Source: Fistulifera solaris (lineage: Eukaryota > Bacillariophyta > Bacillariophyceae > Naviculales > Stauroneidaceae). Taken from it: 64,000 nucleotides of DNA. The notes below the pieces were generated by a model, which saw nothing but the letters and a program-made list of their open reading frames with translations, did no database searches and had not been told where the DNA came from. This document shows positions 20,625 through 31,649 of this stretch, one piece after another. The stretch lies in assembly GCA_030295235.1 (NCBI GenBank), contig AP026145.1, positions 898,883-962,882 on the forward strand, in the 5' to 3' direction. Position 1 is the first letter of the stretch. Every line of letters begins with the position of its first letter. The position numbers were made by a program, and so were the translations under genes.

Positions 20625-22252
20625 ATCGTTCATTGATAATATGTATTTTAAAAGGGAGTTTATACCTAGGTGGAGTCCGTCCATTTGCAAAGATTGATGA
20701 CATCGCCAAACACACTTGGCACTCGACACAAGTGTACGTGCACAAGCTCAATGATTTGCATCGACTGAGACTGAGAGCAACTTAGTCTTGAGTATGAATT
20801 CCATATTCAACTCCACCTTAACTGACAAGTTATTATTTTGATCTTGAGTCCCGTACCATTATTTCCGTTCATACAGAAATTATGTTTGATCGAGAAATTC
20901 TGGACCGGTTTATTCGATCCTACGAAGTGATGCTTTTTCACTCAAAGTGGTCTTTTTTCAAAGCCTAACCGCTGTTTATCGCATCACCGTTGCTGTTGCT
21001 CTTCCTCTCACGGAAAGGCAAATGTGAGACTATTCAAGATAAAGCATTCCACTCAATGTTCTATTGAATCGATTTTCTTTCGTCGAAAGTGGCAACTCGC
21101 GATCGGGCGCATGCTTAGCCAGCACTTGCTACAACGGCGTGTGTGCTAAGGATAATGAGGATGACGTAACTGCTTAGTTGATTCACAATGATGCTTATTC
21201 ACTGCAAAAGCGCATATATATCACGAACATAAACTGAAGAGTCAGATTCAACTGAGGCATCTCTTGGTTATGAACAAGCGAAAAGAAAATACTTGCCTCT
21301 TGAAAAGTCTTTTGCCCTGAACTGCCAATGAGGTGCAACAGTTTTCATACCACATCAAACCATCCTGGTGAAACGAAGGCCTCATCAAACAACAAACCAA
21401 ACTAAGGCGAGAACATAGCATGGAAAGGCCTGTCAAGGCTATTTTGCGCTGACGTTTTACTCGCGGCTCAAAGTTCAAAGTTCAAAGTGAACGCGCGAGC
21501 CGCAACGGCAGACGGCAAACAGCGAGATACACTTGATTCTGTGTGGAACGGGTGTGACTATGTAACGATTAATTTTACTTAAAGACTGGGTACCGATGCG
21601 CTTGAGTGAGAAACGAGCTAGAGGATGGTCATGAGTCTTGATTCCTTTCGAATGCAGACACGATCACGAGCATCTCATTTTTACTCAATACCAGTCAGTG
21701 AAGACAAAAATCGTTAAAATAAATATGAGGAAGTTCCGAATGGCGGTTTCCCGTCATACTTTTTACACTTTATATTTGATTCCCGATAACGCTGGAGGGC
21801 AATAGCAAATAAATCGCAATTCAGTATGAAATGTTGCTCGTTTGCTCGACAAGAATCGTTACTGTGTTACTGTCCTATTTGGTTTTCTCATTCTTTTTCC
21901 GTTATTGCACTTTTTGGAGGTATTCTTACTTATCTTCTTTCACTAACCAATACCGTTTCGGAGCATCGGAACGAAGTTGCACACATCCACGGGATGCCCG
22001 CTCCGAAACCATCCGATCACAAAAAAGACGGTGATAGACGCATCCTTTCCCTCTCGTAGTTGCCTTTGCAGATCCCAAGACTCATAGCAGGGCTATTGTA
22101 TTGTTTTACTTCTCTTTGTGATCATCTTCTCGCAAAGATTCATTTGCAGGCGCACGTTCTTCACCAACGGTCGCATCATTGAAGAGGCTGCAACAGATTC
22201 TTTGCATTGACGGCAGCAGTTTCATCAACGTCGTCATTGATCCTGATAAACA
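20625..22252. other. Intergenic with a dispersed 34-base repeat
   Basis: No supported gene. Bases 21547-21580 match 34492-34525 at 33 of 34 positions. A 77-codon frame at 21826 with one hydrophobic stretch was not accepted as a gene. Confidence 0.4.
21547..21580 (+). repeat. Dispersed 34-base repeat, copy 1
   Basis: Starts AACGGGTGTGACTATGTAAC; one mismatch to the copy inside the minisatellite at 34492-34525. Too long to match by chance; origin unknown. Confidence 0.75.
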
Positions 22253-23796
22253 ATGCTGATTCCTCCGCAAGAGATTCGATGGGACGGGCGCTGCTCGTCA
22301 ACGACGAACAGCAGTCCGCAGGAACAATTCCTAGAATCACAGAAACTGCAATTGGAGGATTGGAAAGCCGATTTGACAATGAATTCGTACGATACTATTG
22401 AATTGTTGAAGCAGTCGTTGAAGCAATTGAATTACTTGACGCAACAACAAGCACAACAGGAACAAGCGACTTGTTTGCAAGGCGTTGACGACGAAGAAGC
22501 CAAGGAGACGTTAGAAAGTAACACTCGTTCGTCACTACTCAAACTCATTGAAGAATATGATCAACCGCGATCCGTACTGTTGAATGGCCGCAGCAAAACA
22601 CTCTCACGTCGCAACTCATTCAGTTCGCAAGTCTCCACCAGTTCGAACAAATCAGTGCGCTTCGGGAATGTTAGTATCGTTACCGCACAAGAGTTGGCGC
22701 AATTGAGTGTCACGACTGTTGATGCTTATGAACGAGAAAGTAGTGCACGGAAACATTTAAAGAAGAAACCCGATAAGACAGATGCTCTGGAAGAATATGT
22801 GAAAATGGCACAATCTACGCGGCGACGAAAGACAATGGAACGGACGCATTCGACGTCGACCCTTTCGAATAGTACGGATACAAAAGCCCGGAGGCGTTCG
22901 TTGTTTCGTAAGAAAGACGATTCGAGCAGTGTGCGTTCAACACAAAGTGCCGTGTCGCTAAACGACAGCGTCGCATCCTCCAGCCGTTCGCATCAAAATG
23001 CGAAACAGCAAAACCGGCCTTCGTCGCATCACGGCAATGACAACCACAGTGTCGGATCGTCGACAGGTAGCCGGACTACCTCTCCTCGAGGCTCGAAACA
23101 AAAGAACAGCGGACCTCCCAACATCACCAAAGGTTTCTTTGTTACCAAACTGTTCACGAAACCCTTCCAACGACGAAAAGGGAAGCATACTACTACTTGT
23201 AGTCAGCCAACTTCGAATCCGACAGAAACGAGCAACAACCAGGACCATGTGGATATTTTCGAAGTCACCATGGACGATAATATCACCGAGACATCGTCGA
23301 ATGATGATTCCGCGGCGATTGTGATGAAAGATATTCGGTATCAACGACAACAGCGTCGTCGCACACCACAAAAGGCTTCCGTTCCGGAACAGCCTCTGCG
23401 ACGCGGCGTGCGACGATCCAATTCCGGTGCGTCTTCGGTCGCATCGTCACGATCTTTGGTCCAACGGGCCGCTCGTCTTTGATGCGTCGTCCCTCGTCGG
23501 CCAACCATTCCGACGTTGGTTCTGTCGCCTCATCGATTTCGTCCAGTGCCGCCAGTGTGGTGCAAGGCAATGCTGTACATCCATCCATCGTCATTCTGAA
23601 CGAGGTCACGGACGAAACACTCGACGACGATGACTCTTCAGATACTCCTCCCATGAACGAAGACACGGCCAAACTGCAACACGACATTGAAACTTTGAAG
23701 AAACGGCTCATGGGATTGGTGGTGGAGCACATGGAAGAAAGTGAAAAACAAAAGCAATTGAAGCTGCAACGGGCGGTACCGACGACGGCTTCTTGA
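22253..23796 (+). CDS. Ser/Arg-rich SVRFG-motif protein with C-terminal coiled coil (one frame break)
   Basis: ATG at 22253. Residues up to about 100 are Gln-rich and helical. Then come NKSVRFGNVSIVTAQEL, TVDAYERESSARKHLKKK and LEEYVKMAQSTRRRK, which follow the order of the SVSFGRV...AYKYMAQ block of the 8.9 and 9.9 kb proteins but are diverged. A long Ser/Thr/Arg-rich part follows (SRTTSPRGSKQK). The frame stops at 23482. Adding one T to the TTT at 23478-23480 continues through an acidic stretch (DETLDDDDSSDTPP) into a coiled coil (DIETLKKRLMGLVVEHMEE) and a stop at 23796. Total about 514 residues, mostly disordered; function unknown. Confidence 0.6.
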
Positions 23797-24363
23797 GATG
23801 GCTGGCACCCGTTGTCGAGGCGCACAGCTAAAAGAAATCAGCATGACACTCGTTGAATCACTTATTAGGATATTACACTATAGAACCATTTTTATTAGCG
23901 TCTGGCAGACATGTGACGTTTCGAGGACAGCACAAGTTTTTAGAAGTAAGTTGTTTAGGTGCGCAGCGAGGCTGTCAAGGCAATAACCTCTTCAGCGAAC
24001 ATAGGCGTAAATCCACAATCAAACAGTGAATACTGTTCTTTGTACAATCTTGATAATCCATACCTTACCAGGTATTATTTGATCTTCATCCTTCCAGGCC
24101 TAGCTAGACATTTCTGGTAAACTATATTGTCTTTCGCATTGACTATAACCGCAATGTGTAGAAGACCTTTTCCACGACTGCAGCTTCCTTAGTCATGAGT
24201 TAGGGATACTACAGTATCACGTATACAAAACATACGTGGTTGAAAGACCACATCCCCGACTCATTTTTTCGCAGCCCCGACGACGCAAAAACAAAACAAA
24301 ACAACAATAAACGATCTTCGCTTTGTCTAGTCTATTTATACACTTCAAATCAATTTGTTAATA
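23797..24363. other. Intergenic, no gene seen
   Basis: Nothing recognised; 3' flank of one gene and promoter of the next. Confidence 0.4.
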
Positions 24364-25376
24364 ATGAAATCTCTTCTCAATGCTTCCTCTCTTATGACAC
24401 GGTCGTCTTCTTCGGTAAAAAGACGACAATTGTTGTGTCACCGGTCGATTAGTACGCAAGCGCAATTGTATCGCGTTCTACTCCGACAATGTCGTGCTTG
24501 GCCGTCCGAAACGGTGTGGCTGCAACCACCGATTGATCCGCATACTGCCGGAAGTGCTCGTTTGTGGTCTTGTCAAAGAAAGACGACGACGTACCCGCCG
24601 TGTATCAGTGGTTCGTGCAACAACAAGAATCATCGTCGGACCAATGGCAAGCCTGGTATTCCGATATAATCAAACATTACTTGTTGCAAACGAGAAACGA
24701 ACAAAATGAAAATGATCCCGAAGCGTCAAATGATTCATCCTCGGATTCTAATTCGGACGACTCGGACGAGGAAGAAGAAGAATTCGATCGTTCCTTGTGG
24801 ACGACGCGTGAGACACTCCAGCAAGCCATTCGGACCGCGTTTCGGCATTCCTCACCTCAATATGCGCCACTCGCGTTGACCGTATTTCGACAATTGCGAC
24901 AACAGTGGTATCAACAACAATCCTTTACGAGTATTCATATCGCGCACGGTCTCCGGATCAGTGTCTTGTCCCAATACATTGGGCGTTCCTTGGAACACAA
25001 GTACCGATTTGCGTATCGCGTCCGCATCGAACGTCTCGATAAGGATACGGCCGTGCAATTGTTGGGCCGCACGTGGCATATTACGGAAGCGAATGACGAC
25101 GAACGCGTGGTCGTCGATGCCCCGACCACGGGTGCGGTCGGACAATTGCCCGTCTTGGAACCGCACAGTTGTTTTGAATACGTCAGTGGTGCCGAATTGT
25201 CCTCCCCGCAGGGTCAAATGAGTGGATGGTTTCATTTGGCTTCCGTTCCTCGAGGAACTCCCAGTGCCGTCGTGGGAATGTCCGTTCCGGCCTTGCGTTC
25301 TTCCGACAACAAATTTGCGGTCGAAATCAAACCATTTCCGTTGCGTGTCAATGATGATCATGGTGTTGTGCGGTGA
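24364..25376 (+). CDS. LYR-motif / ApaG-domain fusion protein (one frame break)
   Basis: ATG at 24364 (MKSLLNASSLMTRSSSSVKR), a basic Ser-rich start typical of mitochondrial targeting, then QAQLYRVLLRQCRAWP, the LYR motif of small Fe-S and respiratory assembly factors. The frame breaks near 24578-24582; adding one A joins it to the frame that ends at 25376. Next come an acidic spacer (DDSDEEEEEFD) and a helical segment with AIRTAFRHSS that fits the rest of an LYR helix bundle. Residues about 215-330 form an ApaG (DUF525) domain: YRFAYRVRIERL, VQLLGRTWHITEA, VGQLPVLEPHSCFEYVSG, GQMSGWFHL. ApaG occurs in bacterial ApaG, FBXO3 and mitochondrial POLDIP2. Joined length is about 337 aa. Confidence 0.75.
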
Positions 25377-25848
25377 ATAGAATAAATAGTATTTGCATAT
25401 TCTAGTTGTAGAAATGAGCGCAATGATACTTGCAATGATGGACGAAATAGAACGGAGCAATGCGCAAGAAATCGGGAAGAAATAATGTGAAGGTAATTGA
25501 GTCTTTCCTCGAGTAAGGTTCGAGTGTTGGACGTAATGAAGGTCAGACAGTCTTTTCGTGTCTTCGCGTCGCGGTCGTTCGTACTCTATTCGTATAATTA
25601 TGGATTGGGTCTATCGACTATATCGTTAGAGTGTATCTTAAATGACCTTTGAAATGCCCCAAACAGTCATTATTCTTTGTTTCTTGCCGCAAAGAGCCAC
25701 AAAACCGCAAACGCCAAAAGTGCAATAGAACGAAAGAGCAACAAAAGCACAACTAAAGACTCTTTCTTATTTTCCTCTCCTTTATTCATTCATTCGTTGC
25801 CAATTATTGTTAGTCTTTGATTGACGGGCGATCGCAAACACAGCAAAC
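25377..25848. other. Intergenic, promoter of the FAS1/GPI gene
   Basis: No gene supported. Confidence 0.4.
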
Positions 25849-28278
25849 ATGAAATGGCTTATCGTATGGAGTTTTCTCTTGCAACAAACGGTCCTAGCGC
25901 AAACTTCGGGCGGTGCTACGTTGGATTTCGCGGCTCCTGTCAACACGACGGCTCCTTCGATTGTTCCTTCGATTGCTCCTTCGAGTTCTCCGAATGCGAC
26001 AGTAACTCCGCCGGCTACAACACCTGTTACGACACCGGTTACACCTCCAGCTACACCGCCGACTACTGCGGAAGAAGAACTAACGAACGCCCCTTCAGCG
26101 GCGTTTATGAATGTATCTCATCCGAACGCTGGAGGCATGACGAATACGGACGGACAAACCTTTGAAGGCATGACATTGCGTGAATTGATCATTTCACGAG
26201 AAGAGTTGACCCTCTTTCGAGACTTTTTGGATCAAGCCGGACTGCTCGAAACAATCTTGGATGATACGACCCAACAATTGACCGTCTTTGCTCCTGACAA
26301 TCACGCCATGGAGAACAATCGCAACATTCAACTTTATAGTCAAGGCATGGACGAAACACCGCCACGATGGTATCACACCATTTTATCGACGTGTCAGAAT
26401 CACATGGCCGAAAGTCAAATCCTCAATTTTGATCAAATCTTTGATCAAGTCCGGACCGAAATCACTTCCATGCACGATACGTGGCCCGTCAGTCAATTCA
26501 CACTCCAAGTGGGCGGCGTCGAAATTGAAACGGCCAATCTGGTCGCGTCCAATGGGATTCTGCACGTCACGCGGGGCGTCATTGCGCCGCAATTCTATTC
26601 GCAGACCTTTGCGCAACTTGAATTGCAAGAAGAATTCGGTCCCGATCATTTGAACCGCATCAGTATGGTCGATGTCGTCGATAACATTCCCGGTGCCCGA
26701 CAATTGTTGGCGACGTCTCGGGATACCGGTTTGACCTATGCGGGGTGTCGCATCCGTGCGTTTAACCGCATGGGTCTCGATTATTTGCCCCAAACCATCA
26801 ATGGCGGACAGTTTGTCAAGGAAAATGAACTCATGAATGCCTCCTTTGCGGAACAATCCCTCCACAACTTTGTCGAATATCAACTCATTCCGCACAATTA
26901 CTATCTGCCGGACATTGAAGAAAACTTTGAACAGCTCGTGATGCCCATCAACAAATGCAGTCACATTTGGATCACCAACCGCGTCGGCAAATTGTGTTTC
27001 AATGATGCTTGCATTGTCCGGACGCCCGATCCCCGTTGGTTTTTGGCGAGTAACGGTGTCGGCTACGTCTTGGACAAGTGCATCATTTGTTCCGGCATTG
27101 CCATGTTGACCGATTATGCCGCCGAATTTTCCAGTCTTAATACAAAAGACGCGGCGCAGTTGTTTTGGGGTACGGAATGGAATTTGCGCAATTTGAGTCT
27201 TTCGGTGGGCGATGGGGGTCCATTGACCATGTTTGCGTCCATCAATACCGGCTTTAACTTTTTTACGCTGGAAGACACGACGCGGTTGAGTACCGACAAG
27301 TGGCGTCGGCATTTGTGGGATCTGGCATCGCATTTCTTGACGCAAGGCAAATATACCCGCGATCATTTGATCAATATCACCAAGACCAATGGCGGGGCAT
27401 GGAATTTGACCATGTTGACGGGCGAAAATGTAACGATTGACTTTGACGAAAGTAGGAATATGGTGTTAGTCGATGGCGGTGATTTGTTTATGCATGATAT
27501 GCAAGGACAAGATGGGTACGTTTTTTGGAGTGATCGTGTGTTGGTACATGGTGGAATAAGAACGAATGCTGACACATCAATATCTTTGTATTTTTTCAGA
27601 TTACTTCATTTTACCACTGAAGTACCACAGCCACGATCCGTGACGAGGAACTGCTTCACAATTGTCGAAGACGATCCTGATGAACGATTCAAACTGCATT
27701 TAGGATACTTGACGTCTCTCTTTTTGGAAGAAGACGTCAAACGGTTGCTACCTCTCACTGTCTTTTATGCCCCCAACGAAGCCTGGGAAGGCAAAATGGT
27801 TGATTTAATGGAGCTGTCGGAAACGGTTCTGGAAAACATGATCTTCAAAGAACTTTTGTGGTGTGAACTTTTGGTCGAAATGGCCAACACCAGGCAACCC
27901 ATTGAAAGTCACAATGGTCAACTATGGAACGTAGTGGTGAACGAAGAGGGTTTCCCTTGCATCAAGACAATACAACAACTGAATGAAACCCATTCCATGG
28001 ATGCTTGCATCACAAAATGCGACATACTGGCACGAAACGGTATTGTTCACGAAGTCGATTCGCTGATAGTGTACCAAAGCTTGGATACACTCGCTCCGTT
28101 CCCACCGGTAGCGCCCTTTGCCCCGTCAGCTCCATCACCGCTCTTCGAACAGCCCATCCAACGTGACAACATGACAGCTCCTACTTTGGCACCCAGTTCG
28201 AAAGCGTGGCGATCAACAACGTCGTCGTGGGGAGTGGTATCGTCTCTCCTAGCCGCTATGTGGTGCTATCTCCTTTAG
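25849..28278 (+). CDS. Large FAS1-domain surface protein, probably GPI-anchored
   Basis: Two exons: 25849-27515 and 27600-28278, 781 residues; the intron (84 bases, GTACGT...TTTTTTCAG, phase 2) has no stop and would pass as coding. Signal peptide MKWLIVWSFLLQQTVLAQ, then a Pro/Thr/Ser linker (SIVPSIAPSSSPN). About four FAS1-like domains follow, with TVFAPDNHAM in the first and degenerate motifs (TMFASINTGF, TVFYAPNEAW) in later ones. The C-terminus has a second Pro-rich linker (APFPPVAPFAPSAPSPL), a small-residue site and a hydrophobic tail (SSLLAAMWCYLL) ending at the stop, the pattern of a GPI-anchor signal. Many N-x-S/T sites. Likely role in wall or surface adhesion; same family as the 18.9 kb gene but more diverged. 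Confidence 0.8.
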   Translation: MKWLIVWSFLLQQTVLAQTSGGATLDFAAPVNTTAPSIVPSIAPSSSPNATVTPPATTPVTTPVTPPATPPTTAEEELTNAPSAAFMNVSHPNAGGMTNTDGQTFEGMTLRELIISREELTLFRDFLDQAGLLETILDDTTQQLTVFAPDNHAMENNRNIQLYSQGMDETPPRWYHTILSTCQNHMAESQILNFDQIFDQVRTEITSMHDTWPVSQFTLQVGGVEIETANLVASNGILHVTRGVIAPQFYSQTFAQLELQEEFGPDHLNRISMVDVVDNIPGARQLLATSRDTGLTYAGCRIRAFNRMGLDYLPQTINGGQFVKENELMNASFAEQSLHNFVEYQLIPHNYYLPDIEENFEQLVMPINKCSHIWITNRVGKLCFNDACIVRTPDPRWFLASNGVGYVLDKCIICSGIAMLTDYAAEFSSLNTKDAAQLFWGTEWNLRNLSLSVGDGGPLTMFASINTGFNFFTLEDTTRLSTDKWRRHLWDLASHFLTQGKYTRDHLINITKTNGGAWNLTMLTGENVTIDFDESRNMVLVDGGDLFMHDMQGQDGYVFWSDRVLVHGGIRTNADTSISLYFFRLLHFTTEVPQPRSVTRNCFTIVEDDPDERFKLHLGYLTSLFLEEDVKRLLPLTVFYAPNEAWEGKMVDLMELSETVLENMIFKELLWCELLVEMANTRQPIESHNGQLWNVVVNEEGFPCIKTIQQLNETHSMDACITKCDILARNGIVHEVDSLIVYQSLDTLAPFPPVAPFAPSAPSPLFEQPIQRDNMTAPTLAPSSKAWRSTTSSWGVVSSLLAAMWCYLL

Positions 28279-28392
28279 GCGAGCGGCGAACAAACACTCT
28301 CCCTTTTAGGATTGCATATTACTTCTAGTTTATTATCTGTATGAGAATCAAACAACTGTACCAAACCTCTGTAGAACGTCTATAGCCGCTCT

Positions 28393-30409
28393 TTAGGGTC
28401 CTGATAGTTGGCAGGAGAATGGTGCTCCATGCTTTGACCAGTCTTGTTGAATCGAATAGACAGATCCAGCAGTTGCTGTGATCATGAAGACGAGAGAAAA
28501 GTACGTCAACGCACAGCTCCAATCGAACGACAATCCAAATAATGCTAGTCCGTTCCTTTTCGCCAAAACACGGCGGGCAAGAGCAAGGTCAAGGGAACGG
28601 ATGTAATCGCCCCTATGAAAGATACAAGATCCGAAAAGAAGGGAATCGCGTTTGCTACCGTGTAGGACAGCACTGCAATGAGTGCCGTCCAGATCATCCA
28701 TCGTATCGTAGGAGATTGTTCGAGTAATCTCCAGTAGGCACGATCTAAACTACTGCAAAGTGCTTGCGAGTTGATGGCGTAACTCACCACAATATGGGCG
28801 TACAACAATAAGCCAGCGATGCGCTTGGAGAGACTCCCCACCGGTCCAATGGCATCCAATAAAAGGAAGGTGGGTTGCGACCCGCCAACAACACCAAAAT
28901 GACGTAAAACGTCCCAAAGGATGATAACGAAAGCGCCAGACTCTGAGGTGCTTTTTGACGATCGACCAGTTCGTGTCGAATGTTCAAAAATAGTTTTTGA
29001 CTGCCGACAGCAAAACCAATACTGCCCAAAGCACTGAATTTCCGTAACCAGTTGTTGACGGTCGAAGTGGTCAGTTGGCGGACGTCCGGACGTATTGTTG
29101 GTGATGGTGAAAAATGAATGGCATGGAGACACTGTACTACTACCACCAACAAGGCCAATAAACTCAATAGACTGGCCGTTCGTCCCAAGCGCGCCATGGT
29201 TCGCAATTGACTGACAGCCAACATACAGAGACAGGCACACAAGCCCGCCATTGGCAAACACAATTGTGGAAAGACCGCTTGCAAAGCATGACTCATGACC
29301 AAGACATAATTTCCCAAAACGAGAAAGATGTTGGTGTAGTATATGATGCGAACCATTCGTGTCGCTCGTTTGTGATCAAACAGTGCTTGTGTGAACCCAA
29401 TAAAGTCATGAGTGGCCGTGTCGTGGTGCAATTTTTCTCCCGTACAAGCGGTCAGCGGAAGTAGATCGATCCACTCGGGGTCGTTCTGCTGCTGTTGTGA
29501 CAGTAAACTCATAATAGAATTTGCCGTATTCTGATTGATTTCTCGATAGTCAGTGTCGTCTGTTACCTTGGCTTGAATAATGTGCGATTGGGCGTTCTTT
29601 TTCGATGTCTTGGCAATTTTACCCTGCTGCAATGATTCTTGATACCATCGATTCTCTAATTCATGTTGCTGTTCGACATCGATTGCGGTCCAATGTAAGA
29701 TCGTTCCTGCATATAAATTGATCGGTAATTGCATAATTAAAAAGAAGAACCCCCAAAAACTTCCCAAGGTGGCAATGTTGCCGGGCAACGCCAACAAACC
29801 CGTCCCCAAACATTCGGCCGTCAACAATAAAGCAGCTTGTCCGACATTCAACAGATGCGATGTAGTGCCGGGTGAATAATTCGAATCGATACTAAATTCC
29901 GAATCATGACGAATCAACAAATTGCTGGTGGTAAGATTCGTCGTGAGCGGCAACAATTGGGTTTGCTCGTTGGTTGTTGCATTCGTGAAATTAGTGGTGC
30001 CCTTCGTAGTCGAGTGACGATCCTTCGGCGGTTCGAATATACTCAGAAGTGATGTCATATGCTTTTCATGCAGCAGGAAGCGATAGAGGGGAAATGTGAT
30101 GTAATAGGAAAGCATAAAGCATATAATGACGAGAATGCGAATCGAGGACGAATAAAACGAACATTTTTGGCGGAAAAAAATGTCGCTCATCATTCGTGAT
30201 TCACTTTGACATACAGGATTAAATAAGGACCCCATACTTTTGAAGCCACACTGCGCGCATAGGTGACGTTCGACACCTGGATGAAATCCAGTCACGGACT
30301 GAATAAAGACAAATCCAAGTTGTACTACTGCAATAACTAAACCATACAGATTACAGCTGGCTGGTTTTATAAGCGTTGTGTAGTAGCTAGACATGGAACT
30401 CATATTCAT
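28393..30409 (-). CDS. AAAP-family amino-acid permease (two frame breaks)
   Basis: ATG at 30409; an inner ATG (MTSLLSIFEPP) is an alternative start. The transporter core begins at HLLNVGQAALLLTAE-CLGTGLLALPGN, the first helix of the amino-acid/auxin permease fold. About ten further helices follow, with a long hydrophilic loop between helices 2 and 3. The first frame ends in noise after VILVLLAG. Adding one base in the CCC at 28881-28883 restores helices through ISYAIN-type sequence to LLLPAVFWRK. Adding one base in the TTTT at 28557-28560 continues to a final helix (TYFSLVFMITATAGSV) and the stop at 28393. Joined length is about 672 aa. Predicted proton-coupled amino-acid uptake or vacuolar exchange; substrate not inferable. 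Confidence 0.75.
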
Positions 30410-30703
30410 GATCCATTCGATAGGAATTCCTAGTTTGTAGTTATCATTTTTCTGCTGACTTGATTCGTTTTACAATTACCATTATGCGTTTCTAGCATAA
30501 ACGATGGTGAATAACAGCTCTCGCTAGCATGAGATTGCTACATTTCAGTCATGGACATGCAAATGTAATTGTTTAAATATATATATAGTAGCCTATGGCT
30601 TTCGTTACTTTTCGATTTGCTGCATAAATCGATTCATCCATTTTTGCCTACAGAAACTCAAGTGTGCGCTTTCCTCTTGTCCGCGATTTACTCCTTCAGA
30701 AAT

Positions 30704-31226
30704 TTAGCGACGGCCCAAGGAGGTCATGCGGCGCTGAATCTGTGCGTGCGATTCTGTAAGAAGAGAGCGTGGTTAGTCACTAATGAATCATTCACGAGAT
30801 ACAGAAACGATGAACAAGCAACGGGGTCTCGTTCGTTCAAAGCGTCATATATTCATAAGGAAACACTCACCACGTTTTTCCGATAAAGCACGACGGGCCT
30901 CGACGGCGGCACCGGCCGTCATTCCGGCAAACGGATCGGTCGGTCGTCGCGACGACAAGCGATAACTGTGACAAGCGTCAGGAAGATCTTCGTAACGCAA
31001 CTGGGATGCCAGACGCTCACAGTAGGCTTGATCGGAAGAGGATGACGAAGTAGAACCTGTAATTAATGGAATGAATAGAAGGAAATATGAGATGACGGAA
31101 ACATACAACAAGCGTGCGGCAACACGACACAACACAACTTAAAACTCCTCGAAATACACAACACGACAACTTACTCGTCTTGGAGGATGCTGGGCTGTTC
31201 TTGGGAATCGAAGTAGCAAGGATCAT
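30704..31226 (-). CDS. Small three-exon gene, conserved-looking, unknown
   Basis: Exons on the minus strand: 31226-31175, 31056-30871, 30753-30704, with GT-AG introns of 118 and 117 bases; 95 residues. Start MILATSIPKNSPASSKT, a Ser run, then DQAYCERLASQLRYEDLPDA, CHSYRLSSRRPTDPFAGMTA and a basic end (QIQRRMTSLGRR). The frame is kept across both junctions (phase 1 each), which is the main support. Two Cys 17 residues apart and an Arg-rich helix; no known domain. Could be a small mitochondrial or nuclear subunit; not recognised. Confidence 0.6.
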
Positions 31227-31649
31227 GATATTGTTCAGTTTTGTTGATCTTTGGAGAGCAATGACCGGAAGAGGAAGAAAATGAATGATCTCTTTGGCGC
31301 AGAAAATCAACAGAAGAAGCAGAAAAAAAGATCGATGGATCCGTGTCACAAGGATACCATGTCACGCGGAGTCGCAGTATGCAAAAAAGAGTGCAATCGA
31401 AATGAAGCTCTACATCAAAACACACAGAACACGGAAGAACAAGGGGCTGTAGGGTCACTGGGATCTTTGTGTTCTATAAAAAGCCGTACGTGGTGTTCTT
31501 CTACCAATCAAAACGACGGAACTAACGATCGTTCGAAGATACGCTAACGTCACGGAACGAACAAAGATTAGGAAAGACTAGACTCGTATCGTCGCAATCA
31601 TTCATTATACATCTTCAATAGATTAACGTGAACACTACTCATTGCAAAT
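31227..31649. other. Spacer between the small gene and PGK
   Basis: No gene supported; promoter of the small gene and 3' end of PGK. Confidence 0.4.

Noticed and set aside
21826-22059. 77-codon frame with one hydrophobic segment
   Set aside because: Length and composition are within chance for this AT content and no intron or domain supports it.
26383-27366. 327-codon minus-strand open frame
   Set aside because: It lies wholly antisense to the FAS1/GPI gene and has no recognisable domain; codon bias of the sense gene explains it.
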